From: CAKSXP01 sp964609305
Lineage (GTDB): Bacteria > Bacillota > Clostridia > Oscillospirales > Oscillospiraceae
Assembly: GCA_964609305.1 (NCBI GenBank)
Contig: CAZSRK010000075.1
Coordinates: forward strand, 1 to 7,514
DNA length: 7,514 bases
Direction: 5' to 3'
In this document: piece by piece, positions 5,942-7,514 of the stretch
Numbering within the stretch: the first letter of the stretch is position 1
Layout of the letters: each line of letters starts with the position of its first letter
Notes under the pieces: generated by a model
The model's input: the letters and a program-made list of their open reading frames with translations, nothing else
Database searches by the model: none
What the model was told of the DNA's origin: nothing
Position numbers and translations under genes: made by a program

Positions 5942-6703
5942 ATGAGCATTACAGACAATGCCAAAAGCTATCACGGTAAAATGTTCTCCGGGTGCCTTTC
6001 CGCGCTTTCTCAGACAGATCCGGAATTTATCGAGTGTTTTGACAATTTTGCCTTTGACGAGGTGATAAACAGTGATGACCTCGATGACCGCATACGGATG
6101 ATGGCGATCCTCGCAACTCTGATAGGATGTCAGGGCATCGATGAGTATAAGCTCATGCTGCCCGCTGCCCTCGATCTCGGCGTAACACCGATCGAGGCCA
6201 AGGAGATCGTGTATCAGGCGGTTGCCTATCTGGGGATCGGCAGAGTATTACCTTTCCTGCATGCCGCCAACGAGACGCTTACTGCCCATGGTGTTGAGCT
6301 GCCCCTGGAGGGCCAGGCCACCACGACCACGGAAAACCGTCTGGCGGCGGGAGAACAGACCCAGATCGAGATCTTCGGCGAGTCCATGCGCGGCTTTGCC
6401 AACGCGGGGCCGGAGGATAGCCGCCACATCAATAAGTGGCTGGTGGACAACTGTTTCGGAGACTATTACACACGCAGGGGACTGGATTACCGTCAGCGGG
6501 AAATGATAACTTTCTGCTTTCTCGCGGCACAGGGTGGATGTGAGCCTCAGCTGACCTCTCACGCCGCAGCAAACATGCGCATCGGAAACGATAAGGGCTT
6601 TCTTATCAAGGTAGTCTCCCAGTGCCTGCCCTATATCGGATATCCACGCAGTCTGAACGCGCTGCGCTGTGTGAATGAGGCGGCGCAGAAGCAGGGGGAA
6701 TGA
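5942..6703 (+). CDS. Double-domain carboxymuconolactone decarboxylase (CMD)-like protein
   Basis: The 253 residues hold two CMD/AhpD-like helical repeats, roughly 35-115 and 165-248. Each has the family pattern: a basic or acidic lead (DDRIRMMAILATL; YRQREMITFCFLA), a helix, an A(A/N)xxG turn (AALDLGVTPIEA; AAANMRIGN) and a closing YLGIGRVLPFL or YIGYPRSLNAL. CMD proteins act as gamma-lactone decarboxylases, AhpD-type peroxidase partners or unknown enzymes. Neither repeat has the CxxC pair of the peroxidase type. The second keeps the usual His (H207 in LTSHAAA) and the first does not, so one active site per chain is likely. The start at 5942 follows AAAAAGGAGAG by 7 nt; a TTG at 5912 overlapping the DUF362 stop is not needed. 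The substrate is unknown, and no other ring-cleavage enzyme is in view. Confidence 0.88.
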   Translation: MSITDNAKSYHGKMFSGCLSALSQTDPEFIECFDNFAFDEVINSDDLDDRIRMMAILATLIGCQGIDEYKLMLPAALDLGVTPIEAKEIVYQAVAYLGIGRVLPFLHAANETLTAHGVELPLEGQATTTTENRLAAGEQTQIEIFGESMRGFANAGPEDSRHINKWLVDNCFGDYYTRRGLDYRQREMITFCFLAAQGGCEPQLTSHAAANMRIGNDKGFLIKVVSQCLPYIGYPRSLNALRCVNEAAQKQGE

Positions 6704-6760
6704 AACACAGCGCATCCCGGGAGCCGGTGTGGATTGCTGCCAAGACAAGAGAGCTGGCGG

Positions 6761-6779
6761 AAAATTAAATAATAATTTT
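6761..6779 (+). repeat. AT-only hairpin before the SDR ribosome binding site
   Basis: AAAATTA (6761-6767) pairs with TAATTTT (6773-6779) around a 5-nt loop. It ends directly at the GGAGG (6780-6784) that serves the SDR gene 12 nt further on. It may tune translation of the third gene; being A/T only, it would be weak. Confidence 0.35.
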
Positions 6780-6796
6780 GGAGGCAGGCAATATTT

Positions 6797-7471
6797 ATGA
6801 AAGATGTAATGATCCTGACTGGCGCGGGGCAGATAGGCATGGCCATTGCCTGCCGGATGGGTTACGGGATGAAGATCGTCATCGGAGATAAAAAAGCTGA
6901 AAATGCAAGGACGATCTCCGAGATAATGAATGAGGCCGGGTTTGACACCGTGGCTCAGGAGATGGATCTTTCCTCCTGTGAATCTATAAAGAAACTGCTA
7001 GAAAGGGCACAGGACTACGGTCAGATCACCATGCTTGTGAATGCTGCCGGCGTCTCCCCCAGTCAGGCTCCCGTTGAGGCTATTTTGAAAGTCGATCTGT
7101 ATGGCACCGCCGTGCTGCTCGAGGAGGTCGGCAGAGCCATAGCCCCTGGAGGCGTAGGCGTGACCATTTCCAGCCAGTCCGGGCACCGTATGCCCGCTTT
7201 GACTCCGCAGGAGGATGAGCAGCTCGCCTGTACCCCAACGGAGGAGCTTCTGGCGCTGGATCTGCTGAAACCGGAAAATATCAGGGATACCCTGCACGCC
7301 TACCAGCTTGCGAAAAGGTGCAATGAAAAGCGTGTCATGGCCGAAGCCGTAAAGTGGGGAGAGAAGGGCACCCGCATCAACTCCATATCTCCCGGCATAA
7401 TCGTCACTCCGCTTGCCATTGATGAGTTCAACGGGCCCCGGGGTGACTTCTATAATGAAACCTTTGTATAA
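6797..7471 (+). CDS. Short-chain dehydrogenase/reductase, C-terminally truncated
   Basis: The protein has 224 residues with a classical SDR core. The coenzyme loop is TGAGQIG (8-14). Asp31 at the end of strand beta-2 favours NAD(H). Asp57 is the adenine-pocket residue, and NAAG is at 82-85. The catalytic Ser lies in ISSQSG (124-129), with Tyr169 and Lys173 (YQLAK) and PG at 199-200. Related SDRs share the SPSQA, KVDLYGTA, SQSGHR.PALT and GPRG stretches. They continue about 45-55 residues past GPRGxxY through a PAGRxG..xEV segment and a final strand/VDGG motif. All of that is missing here: the frame stops at 7471 with NETFV. The fold's C-terminal part and dimer contacts would be lost, so it may be inactive. 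It is the third gene of the operon, 93 bp after the CMD-like gene, with GGAGG at 6780-6784. The substrate is unknown. Confidence 0.85.
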   Translation: MKDVMILTGAGQIGMAIACRMGYGMKIVIGDKKAENARTISEIMNEAGFDTVAQEMDLSSCESIKKLLERAQDYGQITMLVNAAGVSPSQAPVEAILKVDLYGTAVLLEEVGRAIAPGGVGVTISSQSGHRMPALTPQEDEQLACTPTEELLALDLLKPENIRDTLHAYQLAKRCNEKRVMAEAVKWGEKGTRINSISPGIIVTPLAIDEFNGPRGDFYNETFV

Positions 7472-7514
7472 AGGAAGATGTGTATATAAGCAACCGGCGA
7501 GACGGTTCTGGCTG
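7472..7514 (+). pseudogene. Possible out-of-frame remainder of the SDR gene
   Basis: After the SDR stop, the frame shifted by one is open to the window's end and reads YKQPARRFWL at 7485-7514. This faintly resembles the PAGRxG segment expected at this point in related SDRs. The match is short and cannot be extended, so the reading as a lost gene end is tentative. Confidence 0.35.

Overview
The window looks like a chromosomal piece from an anaerobic, gut-type member of the Bacillota (Clostridia, probably Oscillospirales or a relative). The grounds are: strong AGGAGG-type ribosome binding sites, a secreted protein with three S-layer homology (SLH) domains, tRNA genes that encode their own CCA ends, moderate GC in genes against very AT-rich spacers, and protein sequences that read like gut Clostridia. 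No species can be named from the sequence alone.

Layout. Positions 1-443 hold no gene I can support. A minus-strand gene for a secreted SLH protein follows (start 1651). Its present frame stops at 644, but a well-conserved C-terminal tail continues in another frame to 465. The break lies at an exact 8-bp tandem duplication (663-678), and removing one copy restores a single 392-codon frame. Positions 1652-2159 are an AT-rich spacer with two long inverted repeats near the SLH gene. A consensus promoter (2160-2188) then drives a tRNA-Phe, tRNA-Gly, tRNA-Cys cluster that ends in a UUCG-loop terminator. Next on the plus strand are a MATE-family exporter (2524-3873), a hairpin, and a LysR-type regulator (4007-4750) that appears to have lost about 50 residues from its effector domain.

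The last part is a plus-strand operon: a DUF362 protein, a double-domain carboxymuconolactone decarboxylase-like (CMD) protein and a short-chain dehydrogenase (SDR). It is preceded by the LysR gene's terminator, a perfect T-N11-A dyad centred about 64 bases before the predicted transcription start, and a good promoter. This is the classical arrangement for activation by a LysR-type regulator, so the adjacent LysR is the natural candidate. I infer that the operon encodes a small redox or ring/carbonyl pathway. The substrate is unknown, and I know of no described pathway with this gene set.

Three of the six protein genes look damaged: the SLH gene by the 8-bp duplication, the LysR by an internal in-frame loss, and the SDR by loss of its C-terminal part close to the window's end. 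Either the locus is decaying or varying between strains, or the assembly has errors. Raw reads or sister genomes would decide.
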